Source: Linanthus parryae (Eukaryota > Streptophyta > Magnoliopsida > Ericales > Polemoniaceae). From it: a stretch of 64,000 nt of DNA. How positions within the stretch are numbered: position 1 is the stretch's first letter; each line of letters starts with the position of its first letter. The stretch is from positions 136,953,927 to 137,017,926 of the forward strand of contig JALGPY010000002.1 in the NCBI GenBank assembly GCA_023055425.1, given 5' to 3'. Of this stretch, positions 10,597-21,554 are shown in pieces. The notes beneath the pieces are model-generated. The model had not been told where the DNA came from. It made no database searches and saw nothing but the letters and a program-made list of their open reading frames with translations. A program made the position numbers and the translations under genes.

Positions 10597-12875
10597 TTTC
10601 ATATCTTAATATCCCTCCTCAAGCTAATGGTGGTATACCAACATTGAGTTTGGGTTTGAGATAGGCAAATTTGTGTGTTGGCAAAGACTTTGTAAAGATA
10701 TCTGCCATTTGTTCGTAGTTGAGACATGAGCTACTGTGAGCGCTCTAGCTTGTACTTGTTATCTCACATAATGATGATCAGTTTCAATGTGTTGGACTTT
10801 AGCAGGAAAGACATGGAAGCCAAATTCAGTGCTGACAAATAGTCATACCAAATGTATGGTGTTTGACTTTCTGTAATCCCCATGTCACACTAAATGTAGT
10901 GCAACCAGACTTGAGTTAAAGTGACTTCCAATGCCCTGTATTATGCTTCTGTGGAGGATCTTGAGATTGTGTTTTGACACTTGGAGGACCAGGATACCAA
11001 ATTTGAACCCAAGAAAATGAAAAATCCTATTGTTGATCTTATTGTTATTGGGTCACATGCCTAGTCTGAGTGAGAGAAGGCTGTCAGTTGTAGTGAACTT
11101 GGAGTGAACACAAGACTTTGGTGTATTGTTCCTTTTATGTATCTACGTACTCTTTTTTACTGCATTGTAGTGTCCATTTGTGGGAGAATGTAAGTTTTGG
11201 CACAATGTATTGACTGCAAGTTGGACATCATGCCTTGTGATTGTTAAATACTGTAGAGCCCTGACCAAACTCCTGAAAAATGTGGGGTCTTCATAGGGTT
11301 GTGTGAGTAGGGTTTGTAAGGCTGCCCTCCGTCCCCTGGAGACTAGTCAAGGTCCCTCAACCTACCAATGAGGTTCCCTCCCCGCCCATGGTGACTCTGA
11401 AGACGCCACTATCCTCAGTGACGTAGCTTGGAACCCTGCTACAGGTTCTGCGCGCATAGGTTTTGTGGTCTACTCTCAGGACAGACAACTCTTGCACTCT
11501 AAAAGCGACGAACCTATGCCCTCTCTGCCCTTCACTCAGAGCTCCTTGCTCTTTACTATGCATGTCTTTGGTGCCTTTCATCAGGCTTTTGTACGGTATT
11601 GTTCCTAACATATTGCTCTAATCTCATCTTACAACTTTCTGACCCCTCGAAAGGGTCCTTTGAGGATTCTGCCACTACGCAGGCTACCACTAAGCTTCTT
11701 CATCGACTGATTTCATGCAATGTGATCAAAGTTCCCCGATCAGAGGGGCGCAGCTCATGCTCTTGCAAAATCAGCCCAGGAAGATGTTTGCTTTTTCTCT
11801 TGAAGCTGACATAGTCCTCCCTTTTGTCCCTTTGTTGTAGTGTCGTTTTAACGGTTCTTTATGTTTGTACCTTATGACTGTAAATCTTTGCTTTTGTCTT
11901 TGCGGGGGATATGTCCCCCCTGAACCTCTATTATGTAATGAACCTTAACTTCTTCAATATCATCCTTTCGTTGCCTGTGAAAAAAAAAATACTTTGAACC
12001 AACATGTGACTCAATTGGTTTGCATTCTGCCATCCCAACTCTCTTGAGTAGATCACCAACATACTTATGTTGATTAGTTCTATTCCATAATCAGTGTGAT
12101 GAACTTCAATGCCAAGGTTAGTACAACCTCCCCATATCCTTCATTGCAAACTGGGAGTGCGTAAGCTTCATCAATTTTTCAATATGAGCGGAATTGCCAC
12201 ATGTGAGTAGAACATCATCTACATAGACAAGAACAATAATAATGGCTGCACCCATTCTTTTGATAAACAAAGAGGTATCTTCTGAGCAGATGATGAAGCT
12301 ATTCTTTGTAACGCCAAAAGATTGTACCAGGCTCTAGGAGCATTTTAAGTCCATACAAGGACTTGTTTAATTTTCCACACATAATATGGGTAGTTGGGGT
12401 GCACAAAACCTGAAGTTTGTGTCCTGTAAACTTCCTCCTCCAATGCTCCATGTAGAAAGGCATTGGAGACATCAAGTTAAATAACACTTCGAATGTAGTG
12501 CAAAAGCCATACTCAGCACAATTCTGATTGTCTGCTGCTTTATTACTGGACTGAGAGTTTTAGAAAAATCCACCCCAAATTCTTGATGAAAGCTTATGAT
12601 AACTAGCTTAATTTTGTATCTTGAAAGTGTTACATTTGCATGTTTCTTGATTTTTTAGAACCATTTTCAGCCTATGGGATTTCTGTGTGCTGGAAGGTGC
12701 AAGAGACCAATTAGCCTGTGTCAAAAGGGGCTTGTATTCTTCAAGCATGGTAGATTGCCATTCAGGTAATGCAACAACGTCAGTGTAATTAGTAGGTTTT
12801 GTAAGAAGTGAACTAGTAGTAGTGTGATGGGTCACATACTTGGCGTTCAATCTCAATTTTCATGGATCTGGTAAT
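10597..12875 (-). pseudogene. copia C0 reverse transcriptase and RNase H remnant
   Basis: Read on the minus strand the fragments show, in order, a proline-rich linker, PEWQSTMLEEYKPLL (start of RVT_2), [47 protein letters not shown] and EQMADIFTKSLP followed by a stop. These are the standard copia polymerase and RNase H landmarks. Frames change repeatedly and stops are common. A LINE 3' end at about 11283-11990 interrupts the segment between KYVGDLL and LQYLT. Confidence 0.8.
11283..11990 (+). mobile_element. 5'-truncated LINE 3' end with RNase H domain and poly(A)
   Basis: Plus-strand frame 11402-11608 contains ILSDVAWNPATGSARIGFVVY, the start of a LINE-type RNase H domain. Later frames contain AHALAKSAQED, the CADxLAK-like end of the same domain. 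The piece ends in a GTGAAAAAAAAAA tail at about 11979-11989. It is inserted in the copia C0 polymerase, whose protein similarity stops at about 11282 and resumes at about 11991. The target duplication is blurred by the poly(A), perhaps AAAAAT. Most of ORF2 and all of ORF1 are missing, as usual for target-primed insertions. Confidence 0.75.
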
Positions 12876-13933
12876 CATATTGTAAGTTCAATGCAGAATC
12901 AAGACTTGAAATAGCTTGTATATTTCAACGCGTTGAAACAGCTTTCAAAGCCTTGAAACTGATTGAGCTTTACATGCATGAACTTAGGGGGAGTTTCTGA
13001 TCTTAATCCAACTCCAAAACCCCTGTGCATGATTAGTTGATACTTGATGATGAAAGACAAAGTATTTTGACACTGTTTGCAGGATATAACATCATTTTTT
13101 TGACTCAGTTTTGCAGGGAATTTTGTTTCCTATTTTATAGGAATCTGTTTCCTAACTTATGATTTGCAGATATGGTAACTGCTTGATGATTGATTCTGTG
13201 ATCAATCAGCTATGTTTAAAAGCTTCCCAACATACTTCCAACAAGATCAAATCAGTATCCCTAAAGATACTGAGCTACTAGCCGTTGGAAGATGCTGTTA
13301 GAAGAGTTAAGATTTGAAGCAAATTTTCAGGAAAATTTGTTGAGAAGATTAAGAAGATCTTCCATTTAAACTGAGTGTTTAAAAGGAGAATTGCTGAAGG
13401 ATTTCGTAGACACAACAATACAGAGCAATTCACAGAGACACTAAAAAACATTCAAGGATTGATAAGCAACAAAGAAGCAGATTCATCTCTCAATCCAAGC
13501 ACAAAGAAGAACACTGCATACTCACTGCAGTTTCATTTCTTCTGTTCTTCTTTTCTGAACTTCATTTGTATATCATTTTGATAATACTTCTAGTTCTCAT
13601 TCTCAAGGATCGCACAAGGTGAACAATAGATAATTTTTAGTTAATCAGATAGCTAGAGAAGGTACTAGAAGGTTAGTGAGAACCACAAACTGTAACATAG
13701 TAAGACATCTCTCTGTGCTTGAGATCTAGGGCTTAGCTGTGGATTAATAAGAATTTTTGTTGAAAATCCTACAGGGAGAAGATCCCTGAGGTAGAGACGC
13801 AGGTCCAAGTGGACTTAACTCTATATATCTTTGTCTCTTGCATTTACTTTTCAATCACATACTTAGAACTTTTGCAGCAATCAAAACAGTTTCATTTCAA
13901 GGGTTTGAAACTCATTTCAAGGCCTTAATAGAC

Positions 13934-15913
13934 TGTTGGAATAGATGCCCTAGAGGCAATCTAGTTTAGTATGAATTATTTGTGGCTATAAATTCATTTA
14001 TTATTTATTGGATATTTAATATAATGAAGTCCTTAGATTTACAATTGTGTTGTTTATCTTAAATATCCCTAGTCAAGTATAATGATTAATGGGACAATCA
14101 TCTATAGACTAGTATGGGGTTGGATTGATATAGAGATATAACGATCCAACACATAGGTGTGCATTAGGGAATGTAGCACTGGATTGACCCATCTCCGAGA
14201 AGGCTACATATACGTTATGTTGAGTCACAAGCGCTTCTCGTGGTGCAATGGTATTGTCATCCTTAGACTTGAAGTCACTAGATATTCTAGTAGTTGATTA
14301 TTGTGATCTTGGTAGCGTTAAACGCTACACCGTAACTGGGTAGTTATAAAGGCGTGTACTGGATACAATAAGAAGCAAGCTGAGAGATCGTAGTGGACGT
14401 AGATAGAATTTGTCCCTCCCATATAACGGGAGCAAATATCCTAGGCCACTCGAGGGATAGTGCTTATAGAATGTCTGGCCAGACTCAAATAAATCAATAT
14501 GGGATATTGATGTTATTTGCACGAATAAGGCTAATCCCATGGATTGAGAAACTATGGATTGGATATACGAGTGTGACTTGTATGTCTCGTGTCCAATCCG
14601 GATATAGAGACAAAGGGATGAGACAATTACTTGTACAAAGGTTGTCAAGATGACTATTCTAATAGTTGGCTAGAATGGATGTTTTGCTAGAGACCGCTCC
14701 ATATTAGCAAATAGTTGCTACCAACTAGATAGAACCTATGGGGTCACACGCTATATAGAGTTGAACTAGATTTGGGAATTAATTAACTGGATTAATTAAT
14801 TAGAAGGATCACTTTGCAAAACCTTGCAAACTTAGTAGGGACTAATTTGCAAGGAAGGGACTAAATTGAATTCTAGTATGACTAGAATAAGTCCTTTAGG
14901 TAGTTGGCAAGGAGTTGTTGGACTATATAAAGGACCTTCCTTCCTTCCTTCCCACATAACTTATGCTCATTATTGAACATAACAAAGAGTGGGAGAGAAC
15001 AAAAGGATAGAGAGCAAGCAACAAAGGGACCCGACCGCCCCTTTGCCGCCGCCCGTCCCCGTCGGCCACAAGGAGGCCGAGACCCTCCTTTTGGGTCTCA
15101 TTTTGCGTGATTCGTCTTCCTCTTCCTCTTACGGGCTAGCACCAAGGACTTGGGAGATTCTTGGATCAACTCTAGGCGTGGATAAACTATAGAGAACGTG
15201 ACATAATTCGCGTTTGAAGTCATCAAAGGAGAACCCTAAGGTGTGTTATGATTTCTTACCCTTACCTAGGGGTGCAACTTGGGCGGGTTGAACCCGACCA
15301 ACCCGAGCCCAGCCCGAACTAAAATATGGCCCGAACACATATTTTTTGTAATTTGGACGGGCTTGGGCAAAAAAATTCAGCCCGAATTGCAATTAGGGTC
15401 GGGCTTGGGCACAAATATTATACATCGGGCTAACCCGAATTGCCCGATTTGCATGACACTTGCCTATAAATATTACATTTTGAGATAATGAGGTAGCATA
15501 TTTAACATGATTTTGTTTGTTTTCTTTTGATAATTAGCGATTTTTATTCATACATTTGGTTTTTGAACAAGTTAGTTTGCTTTTTTTACCTACAATTTAT
15601 TATTCTCTTGTGTTAAAACAAAAGTATTAACTTTAATGTACTAGCCCGAATTCAGCCCGAACCCGAATTGATTTGTACGAATTCGGGTTTGGGCGGGCTA
15701 GCAATGCTCTTAACTCGGGCTGGGCTGGGCTTGGGCAGCCTCGATAGAATCCGGGCTCGGGCTCGGTGAGGGGTACCAACCCGACCAGCCCGCCCGAGTT
15801 GCAGTCCTACCCTTACCATCGTTATGTCTCTTGACTTGTGATCCTTGGAGGGTTTTGCATGGTTTTATGATTGTTTGTGTTTCCGTTGCGCATCCATGAA
15901 TCAAAACCCTACA
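13934..15913 (+). repeat. 5' LTR of the Angela-like element
   Basis: The LTR is 1980 bp including a 543 bp hAT-like insert and its duplicated 8 bp. Without these it is about 1429 bp, against 1424 bp for the 3' copy. A TATA box (TATATAAAG, 14924-14932) marks the likely transcription start region. Confidence 0.92.
15267..15809. mobile_element. hAT-like MITE inside the Angela-like 5' LTR
   Basis: This 543 bp insert has terminal inverted repeats TAGGGGTGCAACTTGGGCGGG and (reverse of the right end) TAGGACTGCAACTCGGGCGGG. It is flanked by perfect CCCTTACC at 15259-15266 and 15810-15817. The 3' LTR of the same element shows the empty site with one CCCTTACC. Short imperfect inverted repeats and an 8 bp duplication are hAT hallmarks. 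The interior holds repeated CCCGAA/GGGCGGG words and no transposase. Confidence 0.88.
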
Positions 15914-15914
15914 G

Positions 15915-15927
15915 TGGTATCAGAGCC
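15915..15927 (+). other. Primer binding site of the Angela-like element
   Basis: TGGTATCAGAGCC starts one base after the 5' LTR. It is complementary to the 3' end of initiator tRNA-Met, the usual copia primer. Confidence 0.92.
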
Positions 15928-17592
15928 ACAGGTCGTAGAGCATAAACGTGGTTTATGTGTTACTTTTTAGTTGTTTTACACCTTAATTTGATTGTTTATC
16001 GCGTAAAACAAGACAAATCAAGCATGGGATGCAATTTGTCAATAATTAATCATAACAAGATCCAATTTTTGCATTGGATGCATGAATTGGTGAGTTTGAG
16101 AAATTTTAGGATCTTAGATCTAGGGTTTGGGCATCCTTGGGAAGAAGGAGTTCTCCTAAAACAAGGAAACAACCAAACTTGGGCACCAAGCAAGGGAGTT
16201 GTTTTGGAAACAACTCCCATAAGGAGGTTCGGCCCCCCTAGGGACCGCCCCCTTGCTTGCCGCCCAAGCTTGGCCGCCCTAGGGGCCGGGCGGCCCTAAC
16301 CCGCGGGCCAAGGCTTGTGGGTTTTTGGGCCGGGCCGGCCCTAGGGCCTTGTGGTTCATCTTATTGGGCCCGGGCAATTTGATTGTTGGGCCCATGGACC
16401 GTTTTAACCCTAGAAATCCTAAAATCAATTAAAATTGACCAAGCGCGTTAAAATTGAATTTTAACTGTTTATGTGCAAATCTCATGGTGATTGGATATGG
16501 CCTTAGGATGTGGTTTGATGTGGATGTATAATTTTGTGGTTTGTTTTACGGCCTGCGAGCTGATCAATTAATTGTAATAATTAATTAGGGTTTTATGGCC
16601 TGCGTGCCATTTTTTTCTCAACTTGTGAGATTTATTTTATTTAGTATAGAAGTTAGCTAGTGTTAGATAAAGTAGATTGTTAGCCAAGATTGAAGAAAAG
16701 AAGCCCGAATCCAAAGAAGCCACAAAAGATGGAGCATGGAGCATGGAGCCTTCCACATGACTATGAAGGATGGACCAAGAGATCAAGACGCATGGAGATG
16801 TGTTTGTTTAGGGTTCATGGATAATTCCATTGGCTTGGAATTATCTTAGTCTAGAAAAAGGCCATATCCACATCATGTTTAATTTCTGTTTTGTGGTTGT
16901 TTATTTTAATGTCTTATTATTGTGTGGTTGGTGTATGGATGATGCATGCAATTAGAATAATAAGATAATTAGACAACCCGGATCTATTATTTGGAGTTGT
17001 GCCCAAACTCAAATAGATAGATTTGTTGATGATGATCAACAAAACAATTAAAATTGAATTTAAAATCCCTCAAAATTGAAATATTGTGTTCTTGCCTTCT
17101 CGTTATTTAAACACTCATTATCATCATTATTTACCAAGTTCGTGCGTGCCAAAGCATGGCGACTTGGTTCATCATGATGGAATGCGATGGCACGTAACAA
17201 TGTGCAATTGTTTAGATAAGAGGTTGAACACAACTAGGCTATTAATTTGATTAAGAAACCTAGAGGCAATCAATTGGGATTATCCATATGGATGGATAAA
17301 TAAGGAGTTATTTGCCCAATTGAACCAAGAGTTGCATAAGGGATGCAATTGGAATTGTTCCTACCTAAAGTAGTCAAATTATGGGTGACTTGCCAAAGCA
17401 AGCTCATAAGGAGATGAAAGATGGATCTTGGCCCACTAGAAAATATAAGGATATTTTCCGCATTAATATATTGCGGGTTATTAATCCATAGAAAAATAGT
17501 GGGATCTATATTTGATAATCTAGCCATTATTGAATATAGTCAAAAATTCACAAATACTAAAACTTGCGTATTTTCCTTTTGTAGAATTCCAA
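15928..17592 (+). other. Long untranslated leader of the Angela-like element
   Basis: About 1.7 kb lies between primer site and gag start. It includes a very GC-rich block (16220-16350, GGGCCGG/CGGCCC words). No conserved frame was seen; open frames here are short and unlike known proteins. Confidence 0.6.
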
Positions 17593-18339
17593 ATGGCAAA
17601 CAACTCATCGAGTTCACAACATTCCCTACGATCTGTCCTTGAGAATGACAAGCTCTCTGGAACCAACTTTCTTGATTGGTACAGAAACTTGAGAATTGTT
17701 CTCAAGCAAGAGAAGAAACTGTACGCAATAGAGGAGCATGTTCCAGAAGGTCCAGAGAACCAAACACCTGCTGCCCTAAAGGCATATCAACAGCGTGTTG
17801 ATGACGCTAATGATGCGGCCTGCCTAATGCTTTGCACCATGACTTCTGAGCTTCAGAAGCAACACGAAAACATGAATGCTGTCGATATGATCGAACATCT
17901 AAAGCAGCTCTTCCAAGAGCAGGCGAGGGTAGAGAGGTATGAGGTCTCTAAGGCACTGTTCAAGTGTCATCTGGCAGGAGGGAACCCGGTGGGACCCCAT
18001 GTACTCCGTATGATCGGGTACTTGGAGAATCTCGCCCGACTAGGGTTCCCGGTCGGCCAAGAGTTGGCAACCGATCTCGTGTTGCAATCGTTGCCCGAGA
18101 GTTATGGACAGTTCATTTTGAACTATAACATGAACGAGATCATTAAACCACTGCCAGATTTACTCAATATGTTGAGGACGGCTGAACAGAGCATCAACAA
18201 GGGTAAGGGCAAGGCCATAATGATGGTACAGAAAGGAAAGGGCAAAAGGTTTGCCTCTTCCTCCAAGGGCAAAAGCAAGTCAGTTGCCAAGTCCAAGGAA
18301 CCTACCCTTAAACCTGTTGGTGGCATTGCAAAGGTGTGA
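17593..18339 (+). CDS. Gag of the Angela-like element
   Basis: Start MANNSSSSQHSLRS at 17593; a longer frame begins at 17530, but copia gags of this lineage start with MA..., so I prefer 17593. Visible parts are LSGTNFLDWYRNLRIVL and CLMLCTMTSELQKQHEN (capsid-type helices), then a lysine-rich tail KGKGKRFASSSKGKSK. The frame closes at TGA 18337-18339, two bases before the zinc knuckle is picked up in another frame. The cause is a visible GTGTG where GTG is expected. The protein would package the element RNA; here it lacks its knuckle unless frames shift. Confidence 0.85.
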   Translation: MANNSSSSQHSLRSVLENDKLSGTNFLDWYRNLRIVLKQEKKLYAIEEHVPEGPENQTPAALKAYQQRVDDANDAACLMLCTMTSELQKQHENMNAVDMIEHLKQLFQEQARVERYEVSKALFKCHLAGGNPVGPHVLRMIGYLENLARLGFPVGQELATDLVLQSLPESYGQFILNYNMNEIIKPLPDLLNMLRTAEQSINKGKGKAIMMVQKGKGKRFASSSKGKSKSVAKSKEPTLKPVGGIAKV

Positions 18340-18962
18340 CTAAAGGTGAGTGTCACTACTGCAGTCAGCCTGGACACTGGAGGAGGAACTGCCCAAAATA
18401 TCTGGAAGACAAGAGGCTTGGAATAGTGATTCCACCACCACCAGGTATTTTTGTTGTAGATGTCAATTTAACTTTCTCTACATCATGGGTATTAGATACT
18501 GGATGTGGATCTCATATTTGTCGAAATATGCAGGATCTAAAGAAAAGTAGGAGATTGGCTAAAGGAGAGGTAGATCTGCGCGTTGGGAATGGAGCAAAGG
18601 TTGCTGCGTTGGCCATAGGCGTGTGCGAGCTATCTCTGCCTTCAGGATTAGTTTTAGAATTAAATAATTGCTATTTTGTGCCTGCTATGAGCAGAAACAT
18701 TATTTCTATTTCTTGTTTGGACAAGGATGGTTTTATTATTTCAATAAAGAATAAATGTTGTTCCTTTTATTTAAATAATATTCACTATTTTAGTGCGCAA
18801 TTATTTAATGGACTGTATGTCCTTGATCTAAGCAATCATGTCTACAACATTAATACCAAGCGGATTAAAATAAATGATTTAAATCCCGCTTATTTATGGC
18901 ACTGTCGTTTAGGCCACATAAATGAGAACGTGTATCTAGACTCCATAAGGATGGATTACTAG
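18336..18962 (+). pseudogene. Zinc knuckle, protease and GAG-pre-integrase part (Angela-like pol)
   Basis: CHYCSQPGHWRRNC is a perfect CX2CX4HX4C knuckle. VLDTGCGSH carries the DTG aspartic-protease active site. LWHCRLGHINE is the HHCC-type start of integrase. The frame then ends at TAG near 18960. Protein similarity continues one frame over (LDSFDFESYETCEACLLGK), showing a single-base shift near 18930. Confidence 0.85.
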
Positions 18963-19006
18963 ACTCATTCGATTTTGAATCATATGAGACATGTGAGGCT
19001 TGTTTA

Positions 19007-19573
19007 TTGGGAAAAATGACAAAGTCCCCTTTCAATAAGGAAGGTGAGAGGACTAGTGAGCAATTGGCGCTCATACATATCGATGTGTGCGGGCCATTTG
19101 CCACGCCTGCCAGGGGTGGTTATGTCTACTTCATTACATTTACTGATGATTACAGTAGATATGGATTTGTGTACCTCATGAGGGCAAAATCCGAATCCTT
19201 TGAAGTGTTCAAAGAATTCAAGAATGAAGTAGAGAAGCAACTTGGCAAAAGTATCAAGACTCTACGATCAGATCGTGGAGGAGAATACTTGAGCCAAGAG
19301 TTTGACGCCTATCTTAGAGAGTGTGGGATCGTGTCCCAACTCACTCCACCCGGAACGCTACAATGGAATGGCGTGTCCGAGAGGAGGAATCGAACCTTAT
19401 TGGATATGGTTCGATCTATGATGTGTCAAACTGATCTTCCATTATCATTTTGGGGCTACGCTCTATTAAGTGCAGCTTTCACCATTAACCGTGTTCCATC
19501 TAAGTCAGTCATGAAAACACCATATGAGATGTGGAGTGGGAGGCGTCCCACACTGTCGTTCATGAGGATTTGA
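19007..19573 (+). pseudogene. Integrase core (Angela-like pol)
   Basis: IDVCGP, RSDRGGE and WNGVSERRNRT supply the D, D and E of the DDE catalytic triad. TPYEMWSGRRP marks the end of the core. A TGA after FMRI interrupts the domain, but GCDVYVKRLQSDKLGPKS continues in the same frame. Catalytic residues are all present. Confidence 0.85.
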
Positions 19574-19642
19574 GGCTGCGATGTCTATGTAAAACGTTTA
19601 CAATCAGACAAGCTAGGGCCTAAATCGGATAAGTGTAAATTT

Positions 19643-20830
19643 GTGAGGTACCCTAAGGAAACTAAGGGATACTACTTCTACAATCCAACCGAGAACAAAG
19701 TGTTTGTTGCTCGGACCGGCGTGTTTCTTGAAAGAGAGTTTGTCTCTAAAGAAGCAAGTGGGAGGAATGTAGAACTTGAAGAGGTTCAAGAACCACAAAT
19801 CACTGAACCGATTATGGAACATGAACAGGAACCACAAGCAGTTGTGGAGCAACCTGTTCAGGTAACACAAGAGCTTCGTAGATCTAGTAGAGTGCGCCAG
19901 GAACCCGAGAGGTATGGACTTCTCGTGATCGATTCCGGTGACACGATGCTCATAGATGATGAGCCTACTTCCTATGAGGAGGCCATGAGTGGCCCAGACT
20001 CTCAGAAGTGGCTAGAAGCCATGAGATCCGAGATGGAATCCATGTATGCCAACAAAGTATGGACTTTGGTGGAACCACCCGATGGGGCGCGGCCCATAGG
20101 GTGCAAGTGGGTCTTCAAGAAGAAGATCGACATGGATGGTAATGTGATTACCTATAAGGGCCGATTGGTGGCTAAAGGATTCAGACAGATTCATGGTATT
20201 GACTATGATGAAACCTTTTCACCAGTCGCTATGACCAAATCCATCCGAATCCTACTTGCGATTGCAGCTTACCATGACTATGAGATTTGGCAGATGGATG
20301 TCAAAACAACATTCCTTTATGGGAATCTCCTCAGGGACGTGTATATGATACAGCCGGAGGGTTTTGAGGATCCAAAGCAAGCCAAAAAATTATGTAAACT
20401 GCAACGATCCATTTATGGATTGAAGCAAGCTTCTAGGAGTTGGAATCGACGTTTTGATGAAGTGGTCAAAGAGTTTGGCTTCATCAGAAACGAAGATGAG
20501 TCTTGTGTCTACAAGAAGGTTAGTGGGAGCTCTGTAGCTTTTCTGGTCTTGTATGTGGATGACATACTACTCATTGGAAACGACATTCCCATGCTGCAAT
20601 CTGTTAAAGATTGGCTAGGAAAGTGTTTCTCAATGAAGGACTTAGGGGAAGCAGCCTATATACTCGGTATAAAGATCTATAGAGATAGATCTAAGAGGTT
20701 GCTAGGCCTAAGTCAAAGTACATATATTGACAAGGTGTTGAAACGGTTCAACATGCAAGATTCCAAGAAGGGATTCTTGCCCATGTCACATGGAATCACT
20801 CTTTCAAAGAGTGGTTGTCCTTCCAAATGA
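19643..20830 (+). pseudogene. Integrase C-terminus and reverse transcriptase (Angela-like pol)
   Basis: ETKGYYFYNPTENKVFVAR ends the integrase. The RVT_2 domain then shows WLEAMRSEMESM, GCKWVFKKK, YDETFSPVAM, WQMDVKTTFLYG and the catalytic LYVDDILLIGND. The frame is lost after FLPMSHGITLSKSG. RNase H follows in other frames. Confidence 0.88.
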
Positions 20831-21126
20831 GATTGAGAAGGAACGCATGAGTAGAATCCCCTATGCCTCGGCCATAGGATCTATCATGTACGCCATATTA
20901 TGTACTAGACCAGATGTGTCATATGCCTTGAGTATGACAAGCAGATACTAATCCAATCCGGGTGAGATCACTGGATTGCAGTCAAGAACATCCTAAAGTA
21001 CTTGAGAAGAACTAAGGATGCTTTCTTGATATTAGGCGGTGAGGAAGAGTTGCGTGTAAGGGGTTACACAGATGCAAGCTTCCAAACCGACAGAGATGAC
21101 TTTAGATCACAATCGGGATATGTGTT

Positions 21127-21540
21127 TTGCCTGAATGGAAAGCGGTGAGCTGGAAGAGTTCCAAGCAAGAGACGGTAGCTGATTCTACAACAGAGGCTAA
21201 GTACATTGCTGCAAATGGCGCAGCAAAGGAAGCTGTTTGGATCAGAAAGTTTGTTTCTGAACTTGGTGTGGTACCTAGCATTGCAGACCCAGTCGAGTTG
21301 TTCTGTGACAACACTGGGGCGATCGCGCAATCAAAGGAACCAAGATCGCATCAGAAATCCAAGCACGTGCTCAGGAAGTTTCATCTGATTCGAGATATTA
21401 TCGATAGAGGAGACGTTCGGATATGCAAGATTCCTACAGATGATAATCTGTCAGACCCGCTTACAAAGCTTCTCACGCAGTGGAAGCATGAAGGGCACAC
21501 TAGGAGTATGGGCATACGAGATGCGCCAGATTGGCTCTAG
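21127..21540 (+). pseudogene. RNase H of the Angela-like element
   Basis: Contains SSKQETVADSTTEAKYIAA, LFCDNTGAIAQ and KSKHVLRKFHLIRD, the standard copia RNase H blocks. It ends at TAG 21538-21540, 14 bases before the 3' LTR. The domain start, about 20830-21126, is frame-broken. Confidence 0.85.
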
Positions 21541-21541
21541 T

Positions 21542-21554
21542 GCAAGTGGGAGAC
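21542..21554 (+). other. Polypurine tract of the Angela-like element
   Basis: GCAAGTGGGAGAC sits directly before the 3' LTR, the normal plus-strand primer position. Confidence 0.8.

Noticed and set aside
12862..12996. AGGGGGAG near 12986 taken as a purine tract, implying that the X LTR starts at about 12996 and is shared by two elements
   Set aside because: CATAT at 12876-12880 followed by TG at 12881 matches CATAT after the 3' LTR at 43408, so the tract is inside the LTR.
14325..14653. 86- and 107-codon frames duplicated at 14.4 and 22.0 kb as paired genes
   Set aside because: Both are in the LTRs of the Angela-like element and simply reflect LTR identity.
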